Positions 27,223 to 37,343 are shown, counted from the first letter of the stretch. The stretch is DNA of 64,000 nt from Anoxybacillus tengchongensis (GCF_014201585.1 NZ_JACHES010000004.1:165955-229954); one strand, 5' to 3'. Made by a program: numbers and translations. The notes: a model not told the origin generated them from the sequence alone.

Positions 27223-27705
27223 TTAAAACATATTCAACAACTTTTTCCACTGTTCATAATACACATCTTTCGGGACTCGATACCATGTGTGAATTTTATT
27301 ATGCTCGCTACAAAACTCATCGCCTTCTAAAACATACACATAGTCACGCTTTTCGAAAATAATAATATGCCAACCTTGTTCAAGGTCAAAAAAAGGGCGA
27401 TCAATTGTGCCGATCGGAATATCATGTTCATCCCACATCCCCAAAAATTCCTCTGCAAAATCCCACCATGGAAATGTAGTAACAATTTCATTTCGTTTTG
27501 CGCTATAAAAGTAAATATGTTTTCCCCATGTTTTGTTACTCTTAGCCGTTATTAAAATTTCAAAATCAGCAATGATAGGAAAAGACTTTAGATCTAATGC
27601 CCTTAAGGTAGACTCGTCTACGTTCGTTAGCACTTTTTTATTGTTCAACGTCCGGCTTTTTCTGCGACAATGAAACAATCCACTTTTTGTCCCTTCCACT
27701 AACAT
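27223..27705 (-). CDS. Hypothetical protein
   Basis: Protein of 160 aa, rich in Trp, Phe and Tyr, without a membrane segment or signal peptide. I recognise no family. The start ATG 27705 has GAGGAGA seven bases upstream. It begins 22 bp after the exonuclease gene and is probably co-transcribed with it. It ends convergently with proA. Confidence 0.6.
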   Translation of the reverse strand: MLVEGTKSGLFHCRRKSRTLNNKKVLTNVDESTLRALDLKSFPIIADFEILITAKSNKTWGKHIYFYSAKRNEIVTTFPWWDFAEEFLGMWDEHDIPIGTIDRPFFDLEQGWHIIIFEKRDYVYVLEGDEFCSEHNKIHTWYRVPKDVYYEQWKKLLNMF

Positions 27706-27727
27706 ACATATTCTCCTCTACTTCGTC

Positions 27728-28561
27728 CTACCGAATCGCTTCTAATACTTCCGCAAACCGCTTGCGCTCTCCATCCCATTTCGCTTCTTCTAATCGTAAG
27801 GAAATCGGAATATCGCAATGGATGACCGCAAGTTTTCGCGACAAATGAAGCAAGTCGAGATGTTCGGTTATTTTTTGTTGCTGTGCGTTTGTTAAGTTCG
27901 CTAAGTTTTCCAAGATTCCTTTAATCGAGCCGTATTGTTGAATGAGTTTAAACGCTTGTTTTTCCCCGATGCCGCGCACGCCTGGGTAATTGTCGCTTGC
28001 ATCGCCCATAAGCGCCTTCACATCGACGAGCTGCTGTGGTTGAATCCGTTTTTCTTCAATAAAGCGTCCGAGCGTATACGCCTCGTAGTTGCCGATGCCT
28101 TTTGCCAACAAATAGACAGTGACACGCTCTGAAAGAAGCTGAAACAAATCGCGGTCTCCGGTTACAATCGAAATGCCCATCTCATCACGATATTGCTTTA
28201 CAAGCGAGCCGATGCAATCGTCCGCTTCGGCACCAAGTACGCCGATATTCGGAATACCTAGCATCGCAACCGCTTCTTTCGCTAAATCAAACTGCGGAAC
28301 TAATTCATGTGGCGGCTCGCCTCGATTCGCTTTATAGTCTGGAAACCATTCGGTGCGAAACGTCGTACTTCCCATATCCCAACAACAAACGACATGCGTC
28401 GGTTGGAGCGCATTTGTCGCCGCTTCGATATGCTTTACTACCCCATATACCGCATTCGTCGGTACCTCACGGCTATTCATCATCCAACGTGGTGCTGTCG
28501 CATAAAACGACCGAAACAATAACGCCATCCCGTCGATTAATAACAAATGCTTTCGTTCCAT
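27728..28561 (-). CDS. ypcP: 5'-3' exonuclease of the Pol I N-terminal type, YpcP-like
   Basis: Stand-alone homologue of the DNA polymerase I 5'-3' exonuclease domain (277 aa). Metal ligands are in LLIDGMALLFRS (D10), the ADDCIGSL loop, TGDRDLFQL and MGDASDNYPGV. The helix-hairpin-helix GVRGIGEKQAFKLIQQYG binds DNA. It removes RNA primers or flaps with or instead of PolA. The gene is intact here; a truncated and diverged second copy of its 5' part lies at 34066-34359. Confidence 0.88.
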   Translation of the reverse strand: MERKHLLLIDGMALLFRSFYATAPRWMMNSREVPTNAVYGVVKHIEAATNALQPTHVVCCWDMGSTTFRTEWFPDYKANRGEPPHELVPQFDLAKEAVAMLGIPNIGVLGAEADDCIGSLVKQYRDEMGISIVTGDRDLFQLLSERVTVYLLAKGIGNYEAYTLGRFIEEKRIQPQQLVDVKALMGDASDNYPGVRGIGEKQAFKLIQQYGSIKGILENLANLTNAQQQKITEHLDLLHLSRKLAVIHCDIPISLRLEEAKWDGERKRFAEVLEAIR

Positions 28562-28812
28562 CGTGTGCTATCCTTTCTATGTATCGATGCAACAAGTATA
28601 ACAAAAAAACACCTCATATGGGATGGTGGAAACGTTCAAACATATTTTGTCTAACGTGTCATTTATTGCAGACGTCTTTTTAAAAAACGAACTAACTGTT
28701 AAAGCCGATGATAAAATCCCCAATATAGACGGAATAAAATTCCCCACTTACAATAGAACCATAGTGTCGATGAGAGGAGCTATGGTTCGTGATTACGAGA
28801 GGGGAATTTTTT

Positions 28813-30743
<1,931 letters not shown>

Positions 30744-30760
30744 GGTCCTTCTGGGGAATT

Positions 30761-30970
30761 TTAAACCGGCGATTTTGGGGAAAAAATAATCGGCCTTGAC
30801 ACTAACTTCATAATCAACCATACAATAATAAATACGACACCGTAAACAACGACAAAAATAACAATACCTTTTAATAAAAGAAGTAAAATGCCTTTCCAAC
30901 CTTCTTTAGACCAACTCATATACAAAAGACACATAAGAAATGCAAAAAAAGCAATGTAACTTTTTTTCAT
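30761..30970 (-). pseudogene. Small membrane protein truncated by IS21
   Basis: Starts at ATG 30970 with AGAGGAAA and is almost identical to the intact 65-aa protein at 34461-34658 up to residue 57 (IMKLV). Then the frame runs into the IS21 end and stops after about 12 foreign residues. Loss of the charged FLKRRLQ-type tail makes it probably non-functional. It is the victim of the IS21 insertion. Confidence 0.8.
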
Positions 30971-30983
30971 GCTATTTCCTCTT

Positions 30984-31290
30984 TCACACTCTGAAGTCAT
31001 AAGTAGATAAAACATCGTTAACTCGAAACCCAAATGTTTTTATTTCTAAATCGTACTCTATATTAAAGGGCATGATACGAATTTTCCAAATACCATCTGG
31101 TTTATCCAAATGAAGAAAAAAAGAAAAATCTACAATTGAAAATACTTTTTGTATCTTTTTTTCTGATCAAGTTCTATCTTAATCCTAAAAACTGCTTCTC
31201 CATGTGGATGATACCATATCATTTCAACAAATCTATCAGTTTTTTCAACATGCGAAATAACACAATGAATGATACAGTATTTGTCAAGTG
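30984..31290 (-). pseudogene. Tail of an unidentified gene, frameshifted
   Basis: Two frames joined by a frameshift near 31125 read as one protein end: first VEKTDRFVEMIWYHPHGEA, then FFLHLDKPDGIWKIRIMPF up to a TGA at 30984-30986. The style (beta strands, WKIRIMPF) suggests an immunoglobulin-like or secreted domain. No start is visible; the upstream part is lost at the junction with the repeat at 31297. The last 42 codons are also present in copy 2 (34672-34797). Confidence 0.5.
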
Positions 31291-31296
31291 GAGTAA

Positions 31297-31504
31297 AAAC
31301 TTTTTATCCCTAAAGGATTACGCTCACCGTCAAGTTCAGTGCAACTATTTACACTAAATAACGGTAGATGAGCAAATTTTCTAACATAAATTTACAAACA
31401 AAAAAGAAGACATGAACCCGATTCCTTGGTTAGAATAGATGTGCCTCAACTACTCACAAGGGGATTCATGTCTCATCGTTCGACAGGTGACAGGCACAAC
31501 GACA
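31297..31504. repeat. About 210-bp repeat with hairpin, copy A
   Basis: Matches 36256-36472 nearly base for base. It contains a long imperfect hairpin: AGACATGAACCC near 31409 and GGATTCATGTCT near 31462. An AAGG-rich ribosome-like site and ATG lie in the right arm, as in leaders that shield a transposase start from read-through. Both copies diverge from each other exactly after CACAACGACA. It is probably the left end of an IS4-type element. Confidence 0.7.
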
Positions 31505-31783
31505 TCTTTCCGATGGATCAAGCAATACCTAAACGTTCCGACCTTATTTGGCACCAACGAGCATGCGGTATACAACCAGCTTTTTGCGGCATTTATCGCT
31601 TATGTGCTACTGAGATGGCTATATCATCGCACGGAAAAACGGACAACCTCGTCCCTTACCTTTCTTTCGTTTGTTCGTCGTTTTTTCTCTGGACAACTTC
31701 CTCTCGAATGGAAATCCGAGATGGCAGCTGTCTTATTTGAGTATGCCCGAATATACGGGAAGAGTATGCCTAATTTTGGATAA
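31499..31783 (+). pseudogene. C-terminal remnant of an IS4-type transposase
   Basis: The frame from about 31505 encodes FRWIKQYLNVPTLFGTNEHA and ends FEYARIYGKSMPNFG. This is the tail of IS4-family transposases such as the IS5377 group common in thermophilic bacilli. All N-terminal and catalytic parts except the last region are missing, so the element is dead. It is fused directly to the right end of the 210-bp repeat, which may be the element's own left end after an internal deletion. Confidence 0.6.
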
Positions 31784-31956
31784 TCAACAGCCGTGGTTTT
31801 TCATCGTATTTAAGTAAAATGGAAGTGGATTAGCCCAAGTAACTGTATAATTAATACAAATATTTGCATATAACCATTAATGATATGAGGATTTTGATTC
31901 ACTCTATATCGGATACCATCAATAAAGGAACTCTAAAAACAGAGAGGTGTAGGAAA
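31784..31956. other. Intergenic, nothing recognised
   Basis: AT-rich tract between the IS4 remnant and the MFS gene. It probably includes the right end of the IS4-type element, whose inverted repeat I cannot define. Confidence 0.3.
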
Positions 31957-33186
31957 CTAAATAGTTTTGTTTACATTAAACTCTATTTTTAGATTCTTTA
32001 ATGCAACAAAGATTAATATTGAGCTAACTAAGGTCATAAGTGACGCAAGTAAATAAATATTTTGAGGACCCAGTAAATCCGATATTGTTCCCATCAAGAA
32101 AATAGAAAAGCCAAAGACCACGCTATTTATTGAACTATAAAAACCATAAAATGCGGTTAAGTCATCATCTTTTACGTGAAGCTGTAGTAAAGTTCTTTGA
32201 GCCGAATCTCTTAATTGATAAAACAACCCTAACACAAAAACCAAAATCAGAGACATTAATGGAATTTTGTTAAGTCCAAATATAAAAACAAATACGCTAA
32301 CTCCTAATGAGCCTAAGGACATACTAATAACCAATTTTCTTCTTATAATAGAAGAAATTATAATTAAAACACTGGAACTCAAAATAGTACCAAGGTAATA
32401 GCTTGTATTAATATATCCCCACCAATTTTCTCCTTTATGCAAGACCTCTCTAACAAAAGCAAGAGTAATACCACCAATCCATATACCACTAGCAATACCT
32501 TCAATAATATCGACTATCAGCATTTTCAGAAGAAAAGGATTGCTTTTTACAACTCTCCAACCATCTAATCTAAATATTTTCTTCTTTTTATGTTTCATCT
32601 TATCAATTTTTATATTCATTGATTTAAAGAGGAGGGCTGGAAACAGATAGGAAAAAGTTATACCAACTAAGATCCAAAGTTTATCAAAGTATACTACCAG
32701 TAACCCGCCCATCCCCCAAGATAACAAGCTAACTGTTTGTTCTAAGAAGGAAATAATATTATTTGCCCTAAATAATTGCGTATGTGTCACAACCTTAGGA
32801 ACTAATGAATTACGGCATGGCAAGATGATACCTTCAATATAACTAATAAAAAATACAAATAAATATATAAATGTTGTTGTGAATGTGTTTAATTCTATTA
32901 GTTTAAAATAGACTATAAAAAAACTTAGTAATAGCACTTGAAATAAATAAAAAGAAGAAATTAGTCTAGTAATGTCAAATCTTTCTGTATAAAAAGGAAG
33001 TTGCAACCCACTAATAATTTTAGCTATAGTTCTAACCAATGCGACAATTGCTGCAAGAGTTGCAGATTTTGTATATTCGTAAATAAAAGATGTTGCTACA
33101 ATTGTATATAGAATACCAGAAATATTTGTAATAACATTTCCAAATGCCAACTTATAAAAATTCAAAGTCAATAGTATCACCAACAC
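31957..33186 (-). CDS. Major facilitator superfamily transporter
   Basis: Twelve-helix membrane transporter, up to 409 aa, of the MFS drug- or metabolite-efflux style (MFS_3-like; closing segment LLGPQNIYLLASLMTLVSSI). A basic loop (KIDKMKHKKKKIF) separates the two halves. The start is uncertain: the GTG at 33186 lies in the site AAGGTG, and a GTG at 33180 or TTG at 33171 is possible. It follows the sulfatase-modifying-factor-like gene with no gap, so they are one unit. Base composition is clearly more AT-rich than the surrounding chromosome, which suggests transfer. The cargo is unknown, possibly a product of the partner enzyme. Confidence 0.7.
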   Translation of the reverse strand: MLVILLTLNFYKLAFGNVITNISGILYTIVATSFIYEYTKSATLAAIVALVRTIAKIISGLQLPFYTERFDITRLISSFYLFQVLLLSFFIVYFKLIELNTFTTTFIYLFVFFISYIEGIILPCRNSLVPKVVTHTQLFRANNIISFLEQTVSLLSWGMGGLLVVYFDKLWILVGITFSYLFPALLFKSMNIKIDKMKHKKKKIFRLDGWRVVKSNPFLLKMLIVDIIEGIASGIWIGGITLAFVREVLHKGENWWGYINTSYYLGTILSSSVLIIISSIIRRKLVISMSLGSLGVSVFVFIFGLNKIPLMSLILVFVLGLFYQLRDSAQRTLLQLHVKDDDLTAFYGFYSSINSVVFGFSIFLMGTISDLLGPQNIYLLASLMTLVSSILIFVALKNLKIEFNVNKTI

Positions 33187-33187
33187 C

Positions 33188-34072
33188 TTAATATATTGCT
33201 TTATTAGTTATAGGTTTTTTTAATGCTCTCTGTATCAAATAAACAGGAATATTTTTCACACATCTTATTCCCATTTCATTGTGTCGGCAAAATGGGATAT
33301 CTTTGGCTCTATACGATGGAAACATTAAACCTGGATGAGAGTAAAACGATCCCCCTTTGAGCACTGCGAATGCGTTGGCTTTCGTTTGAGTACTTTCCCA
33401 TACAGGATGAAACATTCTACGAGTTTTAAAATCACTTCTGGTCCACTCCCAAGTGTTCCCAACCATATCTACAACACCATAAAAACTTATGTTCGTTGGA
33501 TTTTTTAATGAGATTGTATAGCTATCAAGTGAGGTGTCTTGATGAGCTTTTAATATCGTTTTTCGCCACTCGTCCAAGGAATCAATGTTTGTACCATACA
33601 AACTTCCCGAATATCTAACCTTTGTAGGATCAAACGAATTACCCCATGGCCATATTAATCCCTCGGGTCCTCGAGCAGCTTTTTCCCATTGAAATTCAGT
33701 AGGAAGCTCCTTCCCTTTCCAACGCGCAAAAGCAAATGCATCATAAAAATCAATACCAGTCACAGGATGGTCAGGTTTGTAACGCGGATCCCAGTAAGTA
33801 TTACGTCTATGCTCTTTACCCTCTGGTTCATTAGGATGACAAAAAATATGTCCATTTTCTTCAATGAAATCGGTAAACTCATCATATTCTTTATTAGTAA
33901 CGGGATACTTATCGATAAAAAATGGAGGAAGCCAAACTTTCATTTTTGGAACACTATCATTCCAATTAAATGTTTTGTAAGGAACTTCATTTTCATTTAA
34001 TCCGTATTCAAAAAAACCACCAGGAATAAAAACCATTCCTTCCTCTTCAATTCTCTCGAACTCTTCTAACAA
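33188..34072 (-). CDS. Formylglycine-generating-enzyme-like (SUMF1 fold) protein lacking the active cysteines
   Basis: Protein of 294 aa of the FGE-sulfatase/SUMF1 family. Marks in order: MVFIPGGFFEYG, PVTNKEYDEF, HPVTGIDFYDAFAFARWKGK, LPTEFQWEKAARG, MVGNTWEWT and a C-terminal GGSF...MGIRCV. In true formylglycine-generating enzymes a CNRYRC-type pair of cysteines binds copper; here the equivalent segment reads FPSYRA, so that chemistry is unlikely. Related SUMF1-fold proteins include EgtB-like sulfoxide synthases and PvdO. The start appears to be a TTG at 34072 that overlaps the end of the truncated exonuclease copy; the native 5' end may be lost at the junction. AT-rich, probably transferred. 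Confidence 0.7.
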   Translation of the reverse strand: MLEEFERIEEEGMVFIPGGFFEYGLNENEVPYKTFNWNDSVPKMKVWLPPFFIDKYPVTNKEYDEFTDFIEENGHIFCHPNEPEGKEHRRNTYWDPRYKPDHPVTGIDFYDAFAFARWKGKELPTEFQWEKAARGPEGLIWPWGNSFDPTKVRYSGSLYGTNIDSLDEWRKTILKAHQDTSLDSYTISLKNPTNISFYGVVDMVGNTWEWTRSDFKTRRMFHPVWESTQTKANAFAVLKGGSFYSHPGLMFPSYRAKDIPFCRHNEMGIRCVKNIPVYLIQRALKKPITNKAIY

Positions 34073-34359
34073 TTCAGTCGGAATTCAAACTGCGGAATTA
34101 ATTCCTGCGGCGGCTCGCCTCGATTTGCCTTATAATCTGGAAACCATTCGGTGCGAAACGTCGTGCTTCCCATGTCCCAACAACAAACGACATGCGTCGG
34201 TTGAAATGCATTTGTTGCCGCTTCGATTTGTTTCACTACCCCATATACCGCATTCGTTGGCACGCCACGGCTATTGATCATCCAACGTGGTGCTGTCGCA
34301 TAAAACGATCGAAACAATAACGCCATCCCGTCAATTAATAACAAATGCTTTCGTTCCAT
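34066..34359 (-). pseudogene. Truncated second copy of the exonuclease gene
   Basis: The first 90 codons match the intact gene at 27728-28561, with changes such as MMNSRE to MINSRG. After QF the frame continues for a few foreign codons (EFRLNC) and stops. It lacks most metal ligands and the DNA-binding part, so it cannot be an active nuclease. The junction is at about 34084. Confidence 0.85.
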
Positions 34360-34460
34360 CGTGTGCTATCCTTTCTATGTATCGATGCAACAAGTATAAC
34401 AAAAAAACACCTCATATGGGATGGTGGAAACGTTCAAACATATTTTGTCTAACGTGTCAT

Positions 34461-34658
34461 TTATTGCAGACGTCTTTTTAAAAAACGAACTAACTTCATA
34501 ATTGACCATACAATAACAAATACGACACCGTAAACAACGACAAAAATAACAATACCTTTTAATAAAAGAAGTAAAATTCCTTTCCAACTCTCTTTAGACC
34601 AACTCATATACAAAAGACACATAAGAAATGCGAAGAAAGCAATGTAACTTTTTTTCAT
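34461..34658 (-). CDS. Small two-helix membrane protein
   Basis: Protein of 65 aa with two hydrophobic helices (SYIAFFAFLMCLLYMSW and GIVIFVVVYGVVFVIVW) and a basic tail (KLVRFLKRRLQ). ATG 34658 is served by AGAGGAAA. It precedes the exonuclease start in both copies. The frame upstream to 34721 is the tail of a different gene. Function unknown. Confidence 0.55.
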   Translation of the reverse strand: MKKSYIAFFAFLMCLLYMSWSKESWKGILLLLLKGIVIFVVVYGVVFVIVWSIMKLVRFLKRRLQ

Positions 34659-34671
34659 GCTATTTCCTCTT

Positions 34672-34797
34672 TCACACTCTGAAGTCATAAGTAGATAAAA
34701 CATCGTTAACTCGAAAACCAAATGTTTTTATTTCCAAATCGTACTCTATATTAAAGGGCATGATACGAATTTTCCAAATACCATCCGGTTTATCCAA
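34672..34797 (-). pseudogene. Gene tail, copy 2
   Basis: The last 42 codons (LDKPDGIWKIRIMPF...) of the same unidentified protein as at 30984-31290, ending at a TGA at 34672-34674. Its upstream part is replaced at 34797 by unrelated sequence. Confidence 0.5.
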
Positions 34798-34803
34798 CTA
34801 TCT

Positions 34804-34941
34804 TCACAATCGGGATAAAAGAAAAAGAAAAATGAAAATACACGTGTAAAACAATATCTTTTCTCGCGGTTTTCCCTTTCGTTCAATAAGCACATACAAC
34901 AAAAACGTAATAACAAGCGAGTACAGAAGTTGAAATATCAT
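34804..34941 (-). CDS. Very small membrane protein, possible immunity protein
   Basis: ATG 34941 to TGA 34804 encode 45 aa: two hydrophobic helices (IFQLLYSLVITFLLYVLI and ILFYTCIFIFLFLL) with a basic turn ERKGKPREK. AAGGTGG lies 10 bases upstream. It starts 27 bp after the stop of the secreted protein, in the same direction, so the two are probably one operon. Small membrane proteins in this position often give immunity to a bacteriocin, which is inference here. Confidence 0.5.
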   Translation of the reverse strand: MIFQLLYSLVITFLLYVLIERKGKPREKILFYTCIFIFLFLLSRL

Positions 34942-34968
34942 ACAAAATAAACCACCTTATTCTCACAA

Positions 34969-35934
34969 TTATTGACTTTTAATTACAGTTGCAAGCTCGT
35001 ATGCGCGTTCAATATCTGCATGAGCAGAATTTGAAACACTAATCATATTTGCAGCAATAATCGAAGCCGATCCTGCAGCAGTTAAGGCACCAAAAATGGT
35101 ACTAACTGTTAGTACAGCTACTCCTAATGCTCCCATTAATGCGGCAGCTTCAATTAACAAGGTACTCCTAGCTGAGCTAATCGCATCAGCTCTTGTCATA
35201 AAAGAAGAAACTAATCCACCTTGACTTCCTTGCAAATAGTTGTGTTTTGAAATGGTGGTTCCCGAAATGACTGCAGAAGAATCTAGCATAAAAGCGTTCA
35301 ATCCACCTTCCCAATACCCCTTCATTTTAGCTGCTCTCAACCAATAGCCACCTCTAGAAGATTTATAATAGTAAGTTACCCAAGATAATCCTCCACTACT
35401 TGTAGAAGTGATAGAATTTTGTTCATGAAACAACTGCTGATTATTATATTTGTTAATGTCTAAAGATAGCTTTTTTATTTCCTCAATATACTTGTCATAT
35501 GTTAAAATCCCCTGTTTAAACTTTTGTGCAATCGGCTTAATTTTTTTAAAATCTTCCTCACTCAATATAAATGTATACTCATCTTCTAACTCAATATCCT
35601 TATTATTAATACGAACTAGCTTATTCTTCTTAAAAGTATATGTTTGCGTGCTATATTCTTCACGAACTTCCCCTAACTGGAAATCTTCTGTAATTATCTT
35701 TGTTGAAACGATTACTTCTTCAGTATCATTAGTCTTGTTTTCAATTTTAACACTAGTTTCAAAAGATTTTTGTCCAATCTTTGTTCCATTTTCCATACTA
35801 TATACAGGCATGACACTTGTATAAAACAACTCCCTATTTGAATGCTTTTCTTTTGCTAAAACTTTTGGAGATATTGAAGCAAAACATAAGACAAAGCAAA
35901 AAAACAAAATAATTTGTTTCCTTATCACAGCCAT
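34969..35934 (-). CDS. Secreted bacteriocin-like protein with hydrophobic C-terminus
   Basis: Protein of 321 aa. A Sec signal peptide with probable cleavage after KVLA is followed by a hydrophilic region (about 30-180) and a Gly/Trp/Tyr-rich part (GGLSWVTYYYKSSRGGYW; SAVISGTTISKHNYLQG). Residues 257-302 are a long Gly/Ala-rich hydrophobic stretch (EAAALMGALGVAVLTV; FGALTAAGSASIIAANMI) that could insert in membranes. This layout recalls large secreted peptides such as SdpC or geobacillin 26, but I cannot verify homology. ATG 35934 is six bases from GGGAGG; the ATG at 35940 touches it. A tiny membrane protein follows. Confidence 0.6.
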   Translation of the reverse strand: MAVIRKQIILFFCFVLCFASISPKVLAKEKHSNRELFYTSVMPVYSMENGTKIGQKSFETSVKIENKTNDTEEVIVSTKIITEDFQLGEVREEYSTQTYTFKKNKLVRINNKDIELEDEYTFILSEEDFKKIKPIAQKFKQGILTYDKYIEEIKKLSLDINKYNNQQLFHEQNSITSTSSGGLSWVTYYYKSSRGGYWLRAAKMKGYWEGGLNAFMLDSSAVISGTTISKHNYLQGSQGGLVSSFMTRADAISSARSTLLIEAAALMGALGVAVLTVSTIFGALTAAGSASIIAANMISVSNSAHADIERAYELATVIKSQ

Positions 35935-35969
35935 ATACATCCTCCCATTTCGAAAAAATTTACAAAATA

Positions 35970-36002
35970 ATCATAAAAAAAAAAAAAAAATGTATATGTC
36001 AA
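35970..36002 (-). promoter_or_regulatory. Promoter-like element with a 16-base homopolymer spacer
   Basis: On the minus strand TTGACA, a 21-bp spacer containing 16 consecutive T, then TATGAT. The spacing is 4 bp longer than optimal. Slippage in the T-run could bring the boxes to 17 bp. The sequence CCCCTTTTTTAGAATAAA just beyond is shared with the promoter at 37066-37094. Confidence 0.4.
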
Positions 36003-36255
36003 CCCCTTTTTTAGAATAAAGAGAACATCTCGGGCACGTTTCGCGAAGAAACATTCGCCCAGTCTTTTTGCATCACAAGAAGCATCGTTTCCACACTCGC
36101 GAAACACGAAAAAAACGTGTGGGATTCGTTATGTCTTCTGTTGACAGGCGACACGCTCAATCGTATTCTTTCTACCACTTAGGGCATTTTCTATCACGGG
36201 GATGCCCTATTTGTGTTGCGCTTCTCTACATACTACTATCGGGGTGAATAGTTAC
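36003..36255. other. Intergenic with a hairpin
   Basis: Contains TTAGGGCAT and ATGCCCTA (36179-36209), a hairpin without a clear T-run, and two TTTCGCGAA-type palindromic pieces. No convincing gene was found. Confidence 0.35.
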
Positions 36256-36472
36256 AAACTTTTTTTATCTCTAAAGGATTACGCTCACCGTCAAGTTCAG
36301 TGCAACTATTTACACTAAATAACTGTAGATGAACAAATTTACTAACATAAATTTACAAACAAACAAAAAAGAAGACATGAACCCGATTCCTTGGTTAGAA
36401 TAGATGTGCCACAACTACTCACAAGGAGGTTCATGTCTCATCAAAGTTCGACAGGTGACAGGCACAACGACA
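36256..36472. repeat. About 210-bp repeat with hairpin, copy B
   Basis: Second copy of the repeat at 31297-31504. Here the hairpin arms GACATGAACC and GGTTCATGTC are perfect and the right arm includes AAGGAGG and ATG. It is not followed by the IS4 transposase tail. Confidence 0.7.
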
Positions 36473-36640
36473 AGGTACCTCTTTTTCTCTGAAAATTGTA
36501 GATCCTTCAGCGGTTATTTTCACACGTGGGTGATGGCAAAACTTGCTCAACATGCATCTAAAAATAATGAATCCACGTGAGACTACTTTCATGCTTAGAT
36601 GGGGAACGAAATCTTCTCATGAGCGTTTTTACAAAAATCT
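36473..36640. other. Intergenic remnant
   Basis: One frame continues from the repeat for about 35 codons (GYFHTWVMAKLAQHAS) to a TGA at 36588-36590 without a start. It may be another transposase relic; I do not recognise it. Confidence 0.25.
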
Positions 36641-36919
36641 TCATCTCATATACTCAACAGATATAACTGCTAAATACACGATAAGACCAACAACTAGTAT
36701 GACAGCTAACAAATTTCTATCAGATATGTCGTTTGTAAAATTTATCTTTATAATAATTCCCAATAAAAAAGCAAGTACCGTAGTAAGGATAATAGGAAAA
36801 ATTGAAATGATATTGAACGTTTTTAGAGATTCATAGTGATTAATGCCCCACAATGTTACGAAATATAAACAAAAATAAAAACACGCGCTTATTATCGTAA
36901 ACAATATAGCTTTTCGCAT
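36641..36919 (-). CDS. Small three-helix membrane protein
   Basis: Protein of 92 aa with three hydrophobic helices (about 4-25, 38-58 and 69-88). The frame is open to 36979, but ATG 36919 follows GGGGGGA. Its promoter region shares the motif CCCCTTTTTTAGAATAAA with that of the secreted protein. This suggests common control and perhaps a role in immunity or secretion. No family recognised. Confidence 0.5.
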   Translation of the reverse strand: MRKAILFTIISACFYFCLYFVTLWGINHYESLKTFNIISIFPIILTTVLAFLLGIIIKINFTNDISDRNLLAVILVVGLIVYLAVISVEYMR

Positions 36920-37065
36920 TATTCCCCCCTTTTTTTGCAAATGAAATTGCAATAAAAATTTCCGATTTTTCGTTTCCAATGTTATCTCTATACAAGTCGA
37001 CTATAAATACAACACGGCAAGTGATCGACAAGATATAGCGCAAAATGACAACTTGTATAGTTTGT

Positions 37066-37094
37066 AAAATAATCAAAAAAAAATTATCCGTCAA
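37066..37094 (-). promoter_or_regulatory. Promoter sharing a motif with the secreted-protein promoter
   Basis: On the minus strand TTGACG, 17 bp with nine T in a row, then TATTTT. The bases upstream repeat those upstream of the element at 35970-36002. It lies 147 bp before the small membrane gene. Confidence 0.4.
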
Positions 37095-37128
37095 CCCCTT
37101 TTTTAGAATAAATTGTATATAAAGAAAC

Positions 37129-37155
37129 AAAAAACCACCCTAAGATAAAGGGTGG
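37129..37155 (-). terminator. Terminator of the fix operon
   Basis: On the minus strand CCACCC, a nine-base loop and GGGTGGTTTTTT. The stop codon of the last gene lies within it. Confidence 0.85.
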
Positions 37156-37343
37156 CTGATGTTGGAAGAAACGCGAATCGTTTGTTTTTTCGTTAGTTCT
37201 TTATCAACCTTCAATAGCTCTTTTTTCTCCCAGCTAACAAAATAGTCTTCCCATAAAACGTGGCACGAGTGATCGTCAACTTCAAGTACGATACCACGCG
37301 CACCATCACGCGTAAATACAACGCAGTCTCCGATATGAAACAT
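37140..37343 (-). CDS. Small protein at the end of the fix operon
   Basis: Protein of 67 aa beginning MFHIGDCVVFTRDGARGIV, which looks like a small beta-barrel. The frame is open to 37439 but overlaps fixX; ATG 37343 with GGGTGA fits, six bases after the fixX stop. The function is unknown. Confidence 0.55.
   Translation of the reverse strand: MFHIGDCVVFTRDGARGIVLEVDDHSCHVLWEDYFVSWEKKELLKVDKELTKKQTIRVSSNISHPLS

Larger units (their letters stand above)
34085..34797. repeat. Duplicated block, copy 2 (empty IS21 site)
   Basis: Second copy of the chromosomal block also present at 28287-31109. Here the small membrane gene is intact and the exonuclease gene is cut, the reverse of copy 1. The single CTAAC near 34493 is the unoccupied IS21 target. 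Confidence 0.85.

Noticed and set aside
36543..36836. 97-aa plus-strand frame
   Set aside because: Antisense to the small three-helix membrane protein, which has a strong ribosome site; no ribosome site of its own.
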